A DNA stretch of 64,000 nucleotides from Lachnospiraceae bacterium (GTDB taxonomy: Bacteria; Bacillota; Clostridia; Lachnospirales; Lachnospiraceae), in contig JAFWOE010000019.1 of the NCBI GenBank assembly GCA_017509985.1, positions 30,524 through 94,523 on the forward strand, written 5' to 3'. The translations under genes were made by a program, and so were the position numbers. The notes under the pieces were generated by a model, which was not told where the DNA came from, ran no database searches, and saw only the letters and a list, made by a program, of their open reading frames with translations. This document shows positions 18,959 through 27,473 of this stretch, piece by piece (position 1 is the first letter of the stretch; each line of letters starts with the position of its first letter).

Positions 18959-19252
18959 AAAATCAATTCCTCCATGTGTGTTTTTGTTTGGCTTTTCCCT
19001 TGTGCCCCGGTACACAGGTTTGAAGGCACTGCTGTTATAAAAGAAAAAGCCTCCTTCTCATAATGACGAAGGTGACTGTACACATGCCCGTGTGTGTCAT
19101 AAGTGAACATTCTCACACGTAGTTTCCGTACTCGTGACGGACTTAGTTGTACAGTGACGTGTCGTCGGTTTCATGAACGGACATTCGCTCCCCGCAAATT
19201 ACCTGCGATCGATGCGCAGCAACCTTGCGGATCCCAGCTCTCATGTCACAGC
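18959..19252 (-). promoter_or_regulatory. Structured leader of the S10-spc operon
   Basis: About 290 nt of leader lie between the promoter and rpsJ. On the minus strand ACTGTACA (19148-19155) can pair perfectly with TGTACAGT (19075-19082), enclosing two smaller hairpins (CCGT/ACGG at 19126-19140 and CGTGTG/CACACG at 19089-19119). After it, CCTTC/GAAGG (19053-19072) is followed by AGGCTTTTTCTTTT, which looks like a weak attenuator. This layout suits control by a ribosomal protein or by attenuation. Confidence 0.55.
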
Positions 19253-19259
19253 ATTCGCT

Positions 19260-19288
19260 ATTATAAACAATAAAAACAGAAAGTGCAA
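19260..19288 (-). promoter_or_regulatory. Promoter of the S10-spc operon
   Basis: Minus-strand TTGCAC (19283-19288), exactly 17 bp, and TATAAT (19260-19265). No other strong promoter is seen between rpsJ and infA. Confidence 0.8.
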
Positions 19289-19380
19289 GCCTGAAAATAC
19301 ACTTTTTTTGCCCTATTTTTAACTATTTTTTCAGCAGTTTTTGGTCATGATCCACAACGTTTCCATCCGTTGTCCGGCTA

Positions 19381-19410
19381 TTGCACATCACCTGCCGTAT
19401 GCGGTATAAT
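19381..19410 (+). promoter_or_regulatory. Promoter of the SPFH gene
   Basis: TTGCAC (19381-19386), 18-bp spacer, TATAAT (19405-19410), about 100 nt before the SPFH start; divergent from the ribosomal promoter. Confidence 0.7.
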
Positions 19411-19511
19411 TCCTATACAATATATGGTAAAAACAGCTGCGGCCGGCGATCTTTCCTTCTTCGCGCCGGTTCAGAAAAAAAAAGGTAAAATCAAAACAGG
19501 AGGTAACCTTT

Positions 19512-20597
19512 ATGACTAGACAATACATCATCATCGGTATTGTGGTGATCCTGGTGATCATCTTCCTGGCCATCAGTTTAAGGATCGTTCCGCAGGCATC
19601 CGCTTTTGTCATCGAACGCCTCGGGAAATTCAAGACGGTCTGGGGAGCAGGCCTTCATATGAGGATCCCGATCCTGGATACGATCGCCAAACGGGTCTCC
19701 CTGAAAGAGCAGGTGCTGGATTTCCCGCCCCAGCCTGTTATCACAAAAGATAACGTAACGGTAAATCTGGATTCGGTCGTTTTCTGCAAGGTCTTCGATC
19801 CGAAGCTTTACACCTACGGAGTAGAGAACCCGATCGCCGGCCTGCAGAACCTTTCCGCAACGACGCTCCGTAATATCGTCGGCGAACTGGAGCTCGACCA
19901 GCTGCTTACGAGCCGTGACGCGATCAACCAGAAACTGCAGTCGATCCTGGATATCGCAACGGATCCCTGGGGCATCAAGGTGACCCGCGTAGAACTCAAA
20001 AATATCCAGCCGCCGCGCGAGATCGAGGAAGTCATGACCAAGCAGATGCGCGCGGAGCGTGAAAGACGTCAGACCGTTCTGGAAGCCCAGGCTCATCAGG
20101 AAGCGGTCGTCAGCAGGGCAAAGGGCGACAAGGAAGCCAAGGTCCTCGCTGCTCAGGCAGAAAGAGATGCACAGATCGCCCTGGCAGAAGGCCGTGCAAA
20201 AAGCATCGAGCTCGTCTACACCGCCGAAGCCGAAGGCATCACCCGGCTTAAAAACGCCAATATCGATTCCAATGTCCTGCGCTGGAACGGCATCAAGGCC
20301 ATGAAGGATGTGGCGGACGGACGTGCCACGAAGATCTTCATGCCGACGGATCTGGCTTCGATCGTCAGTTCACTCGGCGTCGTTGCCGAGTCCCTGGGTA
20401 TCGGAGATGCCGAAAAGATCGACCGTTCCGCTAAAGCCCGCACGCCCGAAGCCGACGACTGCTGCGAAGAAGACGACGCAGACTATACAAGGAGCAGCGT
20501 TACGCACGAAGCAGTGGAGGCTGCCCGGAAGATCGAAACGGAAGTCACTTCCAGTCTCGGCGAACGCTACAGGGCTGCAAGGGAAGACCAGTTCTGA
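19512..20597 (+). CDS. SPFH/Band 7 domain protein (slipin type)
   Basis: A 361-residue membrane-anchored stomatin/slipin-like protein. One hydrophobic helix (about residues 5-24) is followed by the SPFH domain (VPQASAFVIERLGKFKTVW to IQPPREIEEVM, about 27-175), a coiled coil rich in Ala, Glu and Arg (about 178-240), and an acidic C-terminal tail with CCEEDD. Such proteins form oligomers in the membrane and organise proteases or lipid microdomains. The usual partner, an NfeD-type protein, is not next to it. A clean AGGAGG site precedes the ATG, and it has its own promoter and terminator. Confidence 0.93.
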   Translation: MTRQYIIIGIVVILVIIFLAISLRIVPQASAFVIERLGKFKTVWGAGLHMRIPILDTIAKRVSLKEQVLDFPPQPVITKDNVTVNLDSVVFCKVFDPKLYTYGVENPIAGLQNLSATTLRNIVGELELDQLLTSRDAINQKLQSILDIATDPWGIKVTRVELKNIQPPREIEEVMTKQMRAERERRQTVLEAQAHQEAVVSRAKGDKEAKVLAAQAERDAQIALAEGRAKSIELVYTAEAEGITRLKNANIDSNVLRWNGIKAMKDVADGRATKIFMPTDLASIVSSLGVVAESLGIGDAEKIDRSAKARTPEADDCCEEDDADYTRSSVTHEAVEAARKIETEVTSSLGERYRAAREDQF

Positions 20598-20637
20598 CAT
20601 AATATTTGAATACGTTAAGAAGCAGATACGTTCTTAA

Positions 20638-20665
20638 GGGAGGCGGAGCCGCCTCCCTTTTCTTA
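20638..20665 (+). terminator. Terminator of the SPFH gene
   Basis: GGGAGGCG pairs with CGCCTCCC (loop GAGC) followed by TTTTCTT, 40 nt after the stop. Confidence 0.85.
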
Positions 20666-20691
20666 TTGCCGGAACCGGTCCCGTTTTTTGT

Positions 20692-20720
20692 TTGACAATT
20701 ATCAAACCTGTTCGACAAAT
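20692..20720 (+). promoter_or_regulatory. Possible promoter of the SDR gene
   Basis: A consensus TTGACA (20692-20697) with a poor -10 (ACAAAT at 20715-20720) at 17 bp. A second TTGACT lies near 20748. The -10 boxes are weak, so expression may need an activator. Confidence 0.3.
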
Positions 20721-20784
20721 ACTTAACTCGTTAAAGAAAAGACTTTTCTTGACTTCCGTCTGCCGGTCTTTTACCGTAGGTTAC

Positions 20785-20798
20785 AGAAAGCGCTTCCA
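20785..20798 (+). promoter_or_regulatory. Candidate LacI/CcpA-type operator
   Basis: AGAAAGCGCTTCCA matches the symmetric catabolite-responsive element TGAAAGCGCTTTCA at 12 of 14 positions and lies about 65 nt before the SDR start. A CcpA or LacI-family regulator could bind here. Confidence 0.45.
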
Positions 20799-20860
20799 AA
20801 TGTCACATCTTATCCGATTCCGCTTCCGCCAGGAAGTAAATATATAAAGGAGGAACCCTC

Positions 20861-21643
20861 ATGCAGTCAGAAGTAGAACTTATCAAACGAGTACATATCA
20901 ACCTCAACGGCCGTGTCGGTCTGGTGACCGGAGGCGCCAGCGGTCTTGGCAAAGCCACTGTCCGCCGTTTTCTTCAGAGCAATGCAAAAGTCGTGATCTG
21001 CGACTATAACGAAAAGATAAGTCAGGAGGTCCTCCAGGAGCTCATCGGCGAATTCGGTCCCGACAATGTAGACTTTATTAAAACAGATGTCAGTGACGAC
21101 GCCAGCATGAAGGCAGCTGTGGATTTTGCCGTGGAACGTTTCGGCTCCCTGGATATCCTGGTGGCCAGCGCCGGAATCGGCGGAGCCAACAATGCCATTG
21201 CCGACGAGACCATCGACAACTGGAACCGCGTCAACGCTGTGGATTACACCGGCGTAATGCTCTCCAACAAATATGCGATCATGCAGTTCCGCAAGCAGGG
21301 GAACGGCGGAGTGATCGTCAACCTGGCCAGCATGTTCGGCCTGGTAGCCGTTCCTACCAACGTCGCTTATTCCGCTGCCAAGGGAGGCGTCATCAACCTG
21401 ACCAAAGCGGCCGGCACCGCTTATGCGGACGAAGGCATCCGCGTCAACTGCGTCTGTCCCGGCGTAGTCAATACCCCGCTGGTACCCGAAGACCAGAAGC
21501 AGGCCTACCGCAATCTGCATCCCATGCACCGCATTGCGGAAGCCCACGAGATCGCTTCCATCATTACCTTCCTGTGCAGCGATGACGCCCGCTTTATTAC
21601 CGGCGCTGCCATCCCTGTCGACGGAGGATATACCGGAGTATGA
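20861..21643 (+). CDS. Short-chain dehydrogenase/reductase
   Basis: A 260-residue classical SDR. The cofactor site is TGGASGLGKA (residues ~24-33); Asp after the second strand (VVICDYNE) suggests NAD(H) over NADP(H). The ASAGIGG motif, the catalytic Ser in NLASMFG and Tyr-Lys in YSAAKGG are all present, as is the late CPGVVNTPL. The substrate cannot be read from sequence; sugars, polyols, steroids or 3-oxoacyl groups are all possible. It is a single gene with its own AGGAGG site and terminator, and the LacI/CcpA-like operator upstream hints at carbon-source control. Confidence 0.9.
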   Translation: MQSEVELIKRVHINLNGRVGLVTGGASGLGKATVRRFLQSNAKVVICDYNEKISQEVLQELIGEFGPDNVDFIKTDVSDDASMKAAVDFAVERFGSLDILVASAGIGGANNAIADETIDNWNRVNAVDYTGVMLSNKYAIMQFRKQGNGGVIVNLASMFGLVAVPTNVAYSAAKGGVINLTKAAGTAYADEGIRVNCVCPGVVNTPLVPEDQKQAYRNLHPMHRIAEAHEIASIITFLCSDDARFITGAAIPVDGGYTGV

Positions 21644-21662
21644 TCGATCGATAATCCCTGAA

Positions 21663-21693
21663 AAAACGCGTCCGGGCATCCGGACGCGTTTTT
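21663..21693. terminator. Bidirectional terminator between SDR gene and icd
   Basis: ACGCGTCCGG and CCGGACGCGT form a perfect 10-bp stem with loop GCAT, flanked by AAAA on the left and TTTT on the right, so it works for both converging genes. Confidence 0.9.
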
Positions 21694-21746
21694 CTGACGA
21701 CAGCCGGAAGCAATGATCCCGGTCCCGTCTGTATAATTTGACTGTT

Positions 21747-22955
21747 TTATCTTTCTGCCAGCCGCTGGGCTATGACATCAATGAATTCTTCTGTCGTAAC
21801 TGCCTCGACCTCCTGATCGGTCTCCGCGATCCGCGCCAGGTCCCCGGTCATAACGCCGGCGTAAAGCGTGTCGAAGACCGCTTTTTCCAGATCATCCGCA
21901 AAGCTCATGAGATCTGCCAGTCCGTCCAGTTCACCGCGTTTTCTCAACGCTCCGCTCCAGGCAAAGATGGTGGCAACCGGATTCGTGCTGGTCTTTTCGC
22001 CCTTCAGATAGCGGTAATAATGCCTGGTAACGGTGCCGTGCGCCGCTTCATATTCATACTCTCCGTTCGGCGTGACCAGAACAGACGTCATCATGGCCAG
22101 TGACCCGAACGCCGTGGAGATCATATCACTCATCACATCGCCGTCGTAGTTCTTGCAGGCCCAGATATATCCCCCTTCGGAACGGATCGTCCTTGCGATG
22201 GCATCATCAATAAGCGTGTAGAAATAGGTGATCCCGAGCTCTTCAAACCGGTCTTTATACTCTTCAAAAACTTCTTCAAAGACCGCCTTGAATTCCCCGT
22301 CGTATATCTTGGAGATCGTATCCTTGGAAGAAAACCACAGATCCTGCTTCTGATCGATCGCGTACATAAAGCAGGCATGGGCAAAACTGCGGATGCTGTC
22401 ATCCAGATTATGCTGGGCAAGCCAGACTGCAGGCCCCTTCACTTTCTGGACGCTGATCGTCTTTTCTTCCCCGCTCTCGCCTTTGAACGTCAGGAAGCAT
22501 TCACCCGGCTCATCCGTTTTCAGGTCCACAGCCTTATAAACGTCCCCGTAGGCATGTCTCGCGATGGTGATCGGCTTTTTCCAGGTGCGGACCGTCGGCT
22601 TTATAAAATCCACCGTGATCGGGGTACGGAAGACCGTCCCGCCCATGATCGAGCGGATGGTGCCGTTGGGGGATTTCCACTGCTCGGTCAGTTCCGGATA
22701 CTCTTCCATTCTCTGCTTATTCGGCGTGATCGTCGCGCATTTCACAGCGACGCCGTATTTCAGCGCAGCCTTTGCGGAATCGACCGTGACCTGGTCCTTC
22801 GTCTCGTTGCGGTGAAGCAGCCCCAGGTCATAATACTCCGTCTTCAGATCCACATAAGGGCAGATCAGTTTATCTTTGACCATCGTCCAGATGATCCTTG
22901 TCATTTCATCCCCGTCCATCTCCACGAGAGGGGTGGTCATTTTGATTTTTTCCAT
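21747..22955 (-). CDS. icd: Isocitrate dehydrogenase, NADP-type
   Basis: Oxidises isocitrate to 2-oxoglutarate and CO2. The 402-residue enzyme belongs to the homodimeric eukaryote-like type: TPLVEMDGDEMTRIIW at the N-terminus, SPNGTIRSIMGGTVFR binding isocitrate, DDAIARTIRSEGGYIWACKNYDGD in parts, and the NADP site near AAHGTVTRHYYRY. The ATG at 22955 has GGAGG upstream. It starts 11 nt after the aconitase stop and ends the operon with Re-citrate synthase, gntR and aconitase. The product, 2-oxoglutarate, would feed glutamate synthesis. Confidence 0.96.
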   Translation of the reverse strand: MEKIKMTTPLVEMDGDEMTRIIWTMVKDKLICPYVDLKTEYYDLGLLHRNETKDQVTVDSAKAALKYGVAVKCATITPNKQRMEEYPELTEQWKSPNGTIRSIMGGTVFRTPITVDFIKPTVRTWKKPITIARHAYGDVYKAVDLKTDEPGECFLTFKGESGEEKTISVQKVKGPAVWLAQHNLDDSIRSFAHACFMYAIDQKQDLWFSSKDTISKIYDGEFKAVFEEVFEEYKDRFEELGITYFYTLIDDAIARTIRSEGGYIWACKNYDGDVMSDMISTAFGSLAMMTSVLVTPNGEYEYEAAHGTVTRHYYRYLKGEKTSTNPVATIFAWSGALRKRGELDGLADLMSFADDLEKAVFDTLYAGVMTGDLARIAETDQEVEAVTTEEFIDVIAQRLAER

Positions 22956-22966
22956 TATTTCCTCCG

Positions 22967-25201
22967 TCACTGCAGACTCGCGTAATAATTGATCAGACAG
23001 CCGCAGGCGATGATCTTCTTCTCTTCTTCGGTCAGTCCGCCGCAGTGAAGCAGGAGCTCCGTCGTTCCTTCATCCGTGATAACAAAGCCCTTAAAGTCTT
23101 CCTCTCCGGCCAGGATCTTACTCTTTACGTCCGGAATGTATACCCAGTCGCCCGGTTTGAAATTGAACTGCACGTCTTTATCGATAGTGAAAGGTACTAC
23201 ACCCCAGTTGATGCAGTTGGAGCGGTAACGCTTCGTTGCGTATTCGTAGCAGATATTCGCAAAGCCGCCGAGTACCTTCTGACAGGAAGCAGCCTGCTCT
23301 CTTGCAGAGCCGTCGCCTGGCTTATTTGAAAAAATGCAGCTGCCGAAAGTCGTCTTTGCCGGATCTCCGCCGCAGGCTCCCAGTTTTGCTTTTATCTCTT
23401 CCGGAAGCTCGCCTTTCGCATTCATTTCCTCGATTTCCCGTGCCGCTTTGCTCCTCGGAACATAATCCGGCACGCGTCTGGAAAGCGCCAGATCCGAAAG
23501 CCGGATCGGATTGGAGCGGAAGCTGGAAGATTCCCCGGAAGGGATCAGCTCGTCGGTCGTGGTCACTTCATCATGGATCACAGCACAAAGCTGCACCATC
23601 ATATCCTCTTTGAGAGCCGGCATCCCGGGCCAGTTGGTGATATTCGGTCCAAGCCTCAGCTCCACGGAAGGATCCGCCTTTCCGAACCCGAAATAGCAGC
23701 GTTTCTGATAGATCTCATCCGTATAATGATACTCATGCGGCGTGATCTCGTAATCGATATCCGTGGCAGCCGTGAGTATTCCTCCGTTTACGGCCGTTGC
23801 CGCAATGGATCTGGCATCCATAAGGCCTACCGCGCTGATCTGGCCTTCCGCCGGTTTGGAGCCTTCGCGGTTTGCAAAGTTCCTGGTGGCGTGCCTTATG
23901 GAGAACGCATTATGGGCAGGCGTATCTCCCGCTCCGAAGCACGGTCCGCAGAAGCAGGGCTTCAGCACCGCGCCGGCCTCAAACAGGTCGGATGCGATCC
24001 CGTCATTCATCAGCGCCAGGTTGATCGGTGTGGATGAAGGATAGACCGAAAGGTCAAAATAGCCGTTTCCTATGGATTTGTCTCTTAAAATATCCGCTGC
24101 TTCGGCAATATTTTCATACATGCCTCCGGCACAGCCGACGATCACGCCCTGGTCGCAGTGAATGCGCCCCTGTTCGTCGATATTCCGGCAGAGATCCATC
24201 TTCACTTTTCCGGCCAGGGAGGCGTTGCACTCCTCTTCGATCTCTTTGAAGATGCGCTCCGGATCGGCCTGCAGCTCGTGGATCGTGTATGCTTTTGAGG
24301 GATGGAACGGCAGTGCGATCATGGACTCCATCTCGTCCAGACTGATCTTAATGAACCGGTCATAGACCGCTCCGTCTTCTATGTCGAGCTTTGCGTAGTC
24401 TTCCGGCCTTCCGATGTTTTCGTAATACTCTTTTACTTTTTCGTCCGTGATCCAGATCGAGCTGAGGCAGCTGGTCTCCGTGGTCATAACATCGATGCCG
24501 ATGCGGAAGTCCATGGAAAGCTCCGCCACTCCGGGGCCGGCAAATTCCAGTATCCTGTTCTTTACCCAGCCATCCGGAAAGGTCTCGCCGACAAGCTTGA
24601 TGGCCACATCATGCGGGCCGATGCCGTGGGGTACTTTTCCTTCAAGCCATACCAGCACGACTTCGGGATCCTCAACGTCCCAGGTGTTTTTCAGAAGCTG
24701 TTTGACCAGCTCGCCTCCGCCTTCGCCGACCCCCATCGTACCGTAGCAGCCGTACCGGGTATGGGAGTCCGAGCCGAGGACCATCTTCCCGCAGCCCGCC
24801 AGCTTTTCCCTTGCGAACTGGTGGATGACTGCCTGGTTCGGAGGTACATAGATCCCGCCGTATTTCATGGCCGCCGAAAGTCCGAACGCGTGATCATCTT
24901 CATTGATGGTCCCGCCGACGGCGCAGAGGCTGTTATGGCAGTTGGTCAGCGCATACGGCAGGGGGAATTCCTTCATTCCCGAAGCCCTGGCCGTCTGAAT
25001 GATGTTTACAAAAGTGATATCGTGAGAGATCATCGCGTCATAGGTGATCCTCATCTTATTGTCTTCGATCCCCGTATGGTCATGCGCCCGCAGGATCTTA
25101 TAGGCCATCGTCTTCTCCCTTCCGGACGGGTCCGCGGCCGCCGGTACAGGGCAGTGATTTTCGATACGTACAGGTGAACTGCTTTTCTCCAACATTGACA
25201 T
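22967..25201 (-). CDS. Aconitase family hydratase
   Basis: A 744-residue aconitase-superfamily enzyme, by context the one that turns citrate into isocitrate. It has HDITFVNIIQTARASG, GSDSHTRYG, a Cys in GCAGGMYEN and the CGPC pair in CFCGPCFGAGD as 4Fe-4S ligands, and the substrate-binding Arg in KRYRSNCINWG in the C-terminal swivel domain. It resembles the clostridial YbhJ-like hydratase branch more than AcnA. Two starts have good ribosome binding sites, 25201 and 25108 (MAYKIL); the longer form is given because relatives have residues before AYKIL. It lies between gntR and icd. Confidence 0.9.
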   Translation of the reverse strand: MSMLEKSSSPVRIENHCPVPAAADPSGREKTMAYKILRAHDHTGIEDNKMRITYDAMISHDITFVNIIQTARASGMKEFPLPYALTNCHNSLCAVGGTINEDDHAFGLSAAMKYGGIYVPPNQAVIHQFAREKLAGCGKMVLGSDSHTRYGCYGTMGVGEGGGELVKQLLKNTWDVEDPEVVLVWLEGKVPHGIGPHDVAIKLVGETFPDGWVKNRILEFAGPGVAELSMDFRIGIDVMTTETSCLSSIWITDEKVKEYYENIGRPEDYAKLDIEDGAVYDRFIKISLDEMESMIALPFHPSKAYTIHELQADPERIFKEIEEECNASLAGKVKMDLCRNIDEQGRIHCDQGVIVGCAGGMYENIAEAADILRDKSIGNGYFDLSVYPSSTPINLALMNDGIASDLFEAGAVLKPCFCGPCFGAGDTPAHNAFSIRHATRNFANREGSKPAEGQISAVGLMDARSIAATAVNGGILTAATDIDYEITPHEYHYTDEIYQKRCYFGFGKADPSVELRLGPNITNWPGMPALKEDMMVQLCAVIHDEVTTTDELIPSGESSSFRSNPIRLSDLALSRRVPDYVPRSKAAREIEEMNAKGELPEEIKAKLGACGGDPAKTTFGSCIFSNKPGDGSAREQAASCQKVLGGFANICYEYATKRYRSNCINWGVVPFTIDKDVQFNFKPGDWVYIPDVKSKILAGEEDFKGFVITDEGTTELLLHCGGLTEEEKKIIACGCLINYYASLQ

Positions 25202-25249
25202 GTTTTTTCTCCGTTATTGTTTTATGTATGTCTGCGTTTTCCGGTCCGC

Positions 25250-25906
25250 TTACTCTTCTCTGATCGCCTTGATGCTCTGAAGATGAGCCTGCGCATTTGC
25301 AACATGCTGATACATGGCTGCCTCGGCCATTATTTCATTGTGGGCCTCTATGGCTTCCAGTATTGCCTTGTGCTCCTCGACGGATTTCAGGGCGCGTTCC
25401 TTTTCGATGATCGATTTTCCCCTGTAATACTTGGTCTTTCTGTGCAGCAGGCTTAAGGTATCGTAAAGGATAACACTGGCGGAATAAGCATAGATCTTAT
25501 GATGGAACTCGCTGTCATACTCCAGCTGCTTATCCAGATTGCCTTTTTCCAGATAATAGATCTGCAGATCCAGGGTTTCCTTCAGGTCTTTTATCTGTGC
25601 ATCGTTTATGTTTTTTGCGCAGGCAGCTGCCGCAAGGCCTTCCACACCTTTTCGGATCCGGAAAAGATAGTCCGCATCCACGTCATCGATACCGATAACC
25701 CTCATGCCTTTGCTGGAGTCTGCGATAAGATGTTCCTGCTCAAGCCTTCTTAAGGCTTCTCTTACGGGTGTCCGGCTGACGCCGAGTTCTTCAGAGATCT
25801 TAGCCTCTGTAATGATCGTTCCCCGTTCGTATTTTCTGGTAAGGATATCGTTCTCCAGACGGTCAAAAACCTGATCTGCAAGCGATACGGATCTGTTCGT
25901 TATCAT
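25250..25906 (-). CDS. GntR family regulator, FCD subfamily
   Basis: A 218-residue transcription factor: winged helix-turn-helix at residues ~8-70 (ISEELGVSRTPVREALRRLEQEHLI) and an all-helical FCD ligand domain with the metal-binding pattern EFHHKIY. FCD regulators sense organic acids such as citrate. It lies inside the operon it probably controls, between Re-citrate synthase and aconitase. The ATG at 25906 has AGGAGG 8 nt upstream; an upstream GTG overlaps the previous stop. A palindrome in the operon promoter is its likely operator. Confidence 0.93.
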   Translation of the reverse strand: MITNRSVSLADQVFDRLENDILTRKYERGTIITEAKISEELGVSRTPVREALRRLEQEHLIADSSKGMRVIGIDDVDADYLFRIRKGVEGLAAAACAKNINDAQIKDLKETLDLQIYYLEKGNLDKQLEYDSEFHHKIYAYSASVILYDTLSLLHRKTKYYRGKSIIEKERALKSVEEHKAILEAIEAHNEIMAEAAMYQHVANAQAHLQSIKAIREE

Positions 25907-25920
25907 ATCTGACGCCTCCT

Positions 25921-27300
25921 TCACCCTCTGGGCAAGTATTTGTTATCGGAAAACTCCGCGATCTTCGTTTCCAGTTCCTGGGCACTGAGGGTCGTAACAC
26001 GCCCTCCCTCGTATTCATGATCGATCCATTCCTTCAGCCGGAATACCAGAGGATCATGCTTGTCGACAAGGTCCGGACCCTCAAGGTCATAATTGTCATT
26101 GATCCAGTAGGCGATGCCGGCCAGTCCGGAAGTTTTTCCAATCAGGACGGAAGGACGCTTGTTGAGCAGTTTCTTCGTATCGAAGATGTTGTAGATCTCC
26201 TCATCCTTCATAAGGCCGTCCGCATGGATGCCCGCACGTGTAACATTAAAGTACCGCCCTACAAACGGAGTCATCGGCGGGATCGAATAGCCGATCTCGT
26301 TGGTAAAATACTCCGCGATCTCCGTGATCGCCGTCGGGTCCATACCGTCCAGAGATCCACGCAGGGAAGCATATTCGATGACCATGGCCTCAAGCGGCAC
26401 GTTGCCGGAACGCTCCCCGACGCCCAGAAGCGAACAGTTGACAGCGCTCGCACCATACAGCCATGCAGTCGAGGCATTCGCTACAGCCTTATAGAAATCA
26501 TTATGCCCGTGCCATTCGATCATTTCGCTGCGAACATCGGAATAGTGCTGCAGGCCGTAGATGATCCCCGGTACGCTTCTCGGGATCGCGACTTCCGGAT
26601 ACGGAACGCCGTAGCCCATGGTATCGCAGGCACGGATCTTGACAGGGATCCCGGCATCGGCGGACATCTTCATGAGTTCGTTAACAAACGGAATGACAAA
26701 GCCGTAGAAATCAGCCCGGGTAAGGTCTTCCAGATGGCATCTGGGTGCGATCCCCGCCTCAAAGGCAAGCGCAACGGTCTTCAGATAATGATCCATCGCT
26801 TCTCTCCGGCTCATCTTCAGCTTGTTGAAGATATGATAGTCGGAACAGGAAGTCAGGATACCCGTTTCACGGATCCCCAGATCCTTTACAAGGGCGAAGT
26901 CCTCCTTGGTCGCACGGATCCAGGTCGTGATCTCCGGGAATGTCAGCCCCAGATCCTGGCACTCCTCAATGGCTTTGCGGTCCTTTTCGCTGTATACAAA
27001 AAACTCGGACTGACGGATCAGGCCGAACGGTCCGCCGAGTTTGCTCATCAGTTTGAAGATCTCAACGATCTGTTCCACCGTATAAGGCTCAACCGACTGC
27101 TGGCCGTCCCGGAAGGTCGTATCCGTGATCCAGATGTCTTCCGGCATTCCCATGGGAACACGCCTGTGGTTGAAAGAAATACGCGGCACATCCTCATATG
27201 TATAAAGATCTCTGTAGAGATTCGGTTCTTCCACATCCTGCAGCTGGTAAATATAGCTCTTCTGTTCCAGCAGGTTTGTTTTTCCGGAAAGCTCTAACAT
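25921..27300 (-). CDS. Re-type citrate synthase (homocitrate synthase-like)
   Basis: A 459-residue DRE-TIM-metallolyase family enzyme. It has DTTFRDGQQS near residue 60, the metal-binding HGHND, and GVGERSGNVPLEAM. Sequence and context match the Re-citrate synthase first found in Clostridium kluyveri, which joins acetyl-CoA and oxaloacetate with opposite stereochemistry to ordinary citrate synthase. The alternatives are homocitrate or isopropylmalate synthase, but aconitase and icd follow in the same operon, which favours citrate. It is the first gene and has a consensus promoter. Confidence 0.88.
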   Translation of the reverse strand: MLELSGKTNLLEQKSYIYQLQDVEEPNLYRDLYTYEDVPRISFNHRRVPMGMPEDIWITDTTFRDGQQSVEPYTVEQIVEIFKLMSKLGGPFGLIRQSEFFVYSEKDRKAIEECQDLGLTFPEITTWIRATKEDFALVKDLGIRETGILTSCSDYHIFNKLKMSRREAMDHYLKTVALAFEAGIAPRCHLEDLTRADFYGFVIPFVNELMKMSADAGIPVKIRACDTMGYGVPYPEVAIPRSVPGIIYGLQHYSDVRSEMIEWHGHNDFYKAVANASTAWLYGASAVNCSLLGVGERSGNVPLEAMVIEYASLRGSLDGMDPTAITEIAEYFTNEIGYSIPPMTPFVGRYFNVTRAGIHADGLMKDEEIYNIFDTKKLLNKRPSVLIGKTSGLAGIAYWINDNYDLEGPDLVDKHDPLVFRLKEWIDHEYEGGRVTTLSAQELETKIAEFSDNKYLPRG

Positions 27301-27321
27301 TCATGTATCCTCCTTTTTACG

Positions 27322-27341
27322 AATAATTGTATACGATTATA
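27322..27341 (-). promoter_or_regulatory. Candidate operator of the GntR/FCD regulator
   Basis: The 20-bp sequence centred on GTATAC is an imperfect palindrome (8 of 10 positions per half) and overlaps the -10 box of the Re-citrate synthase promoter. FCD-type GntR proteins often bind GTATAC-centred sites. A repressor bound here would block the polymerase. Confidence 0.5.
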
Positions 27342-27364
27342 CTTGTATGTCCAAAATATGTCAA
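27336..27364 (-). promoter_or_regulatory. Promoter of the Re-citrate synthase operon
   Basis: TTGACA (27359-27364), 17 bp, TATAAT (27336-27341) on the minus strand: a full consensus sigma-A promoter, with about 35 nt to the ATG. Confidence 0.85.
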
Positions 27365-27384
27365 TACGTTAATGCGGGAAAGTG

Positions 27385-27413
27385 AAAGACGGCAGGGCCG
27401 GCCTGCCGTCTTT
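27385..27413. terminator. Hairpin terminator between tsf and the Re-citrate synthase promoter
   Basis: AAAGACGGCAGG pairs perfectly with CCTGCCGTCTTT around 5 nt. Second of two terminators in tandem after tsf. Confidence 0.75.
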
Positions 27414-27422
27414 CGCACTGAG

Positions 27423-27451
27423 TAAAAAAGGACGGTTCCTTCGAACCGTCC
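27423..27451 (-). terminator. Terminator of rpsB-tsf
   Basis: Minus strand: GGACGGTTC, 4-nt loop, GAACCGTCC, then TTTTTT, about 20 nt after the tsf stop. Confidence 0.9.
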
Positions 27452-27473
27452 CTGAAATCATTATTTTAAGGAA

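Noticed and set aside
24302..25177. Plus-strand frame of 291 codons
   Set aside because: Antisense shadow of aconitase.
26017..27297. Plus-strand frame of 426 codons
   Set aside because: Complete antisense shadow of Re-citrate synthase; long because of the high GC third position of the real gene.
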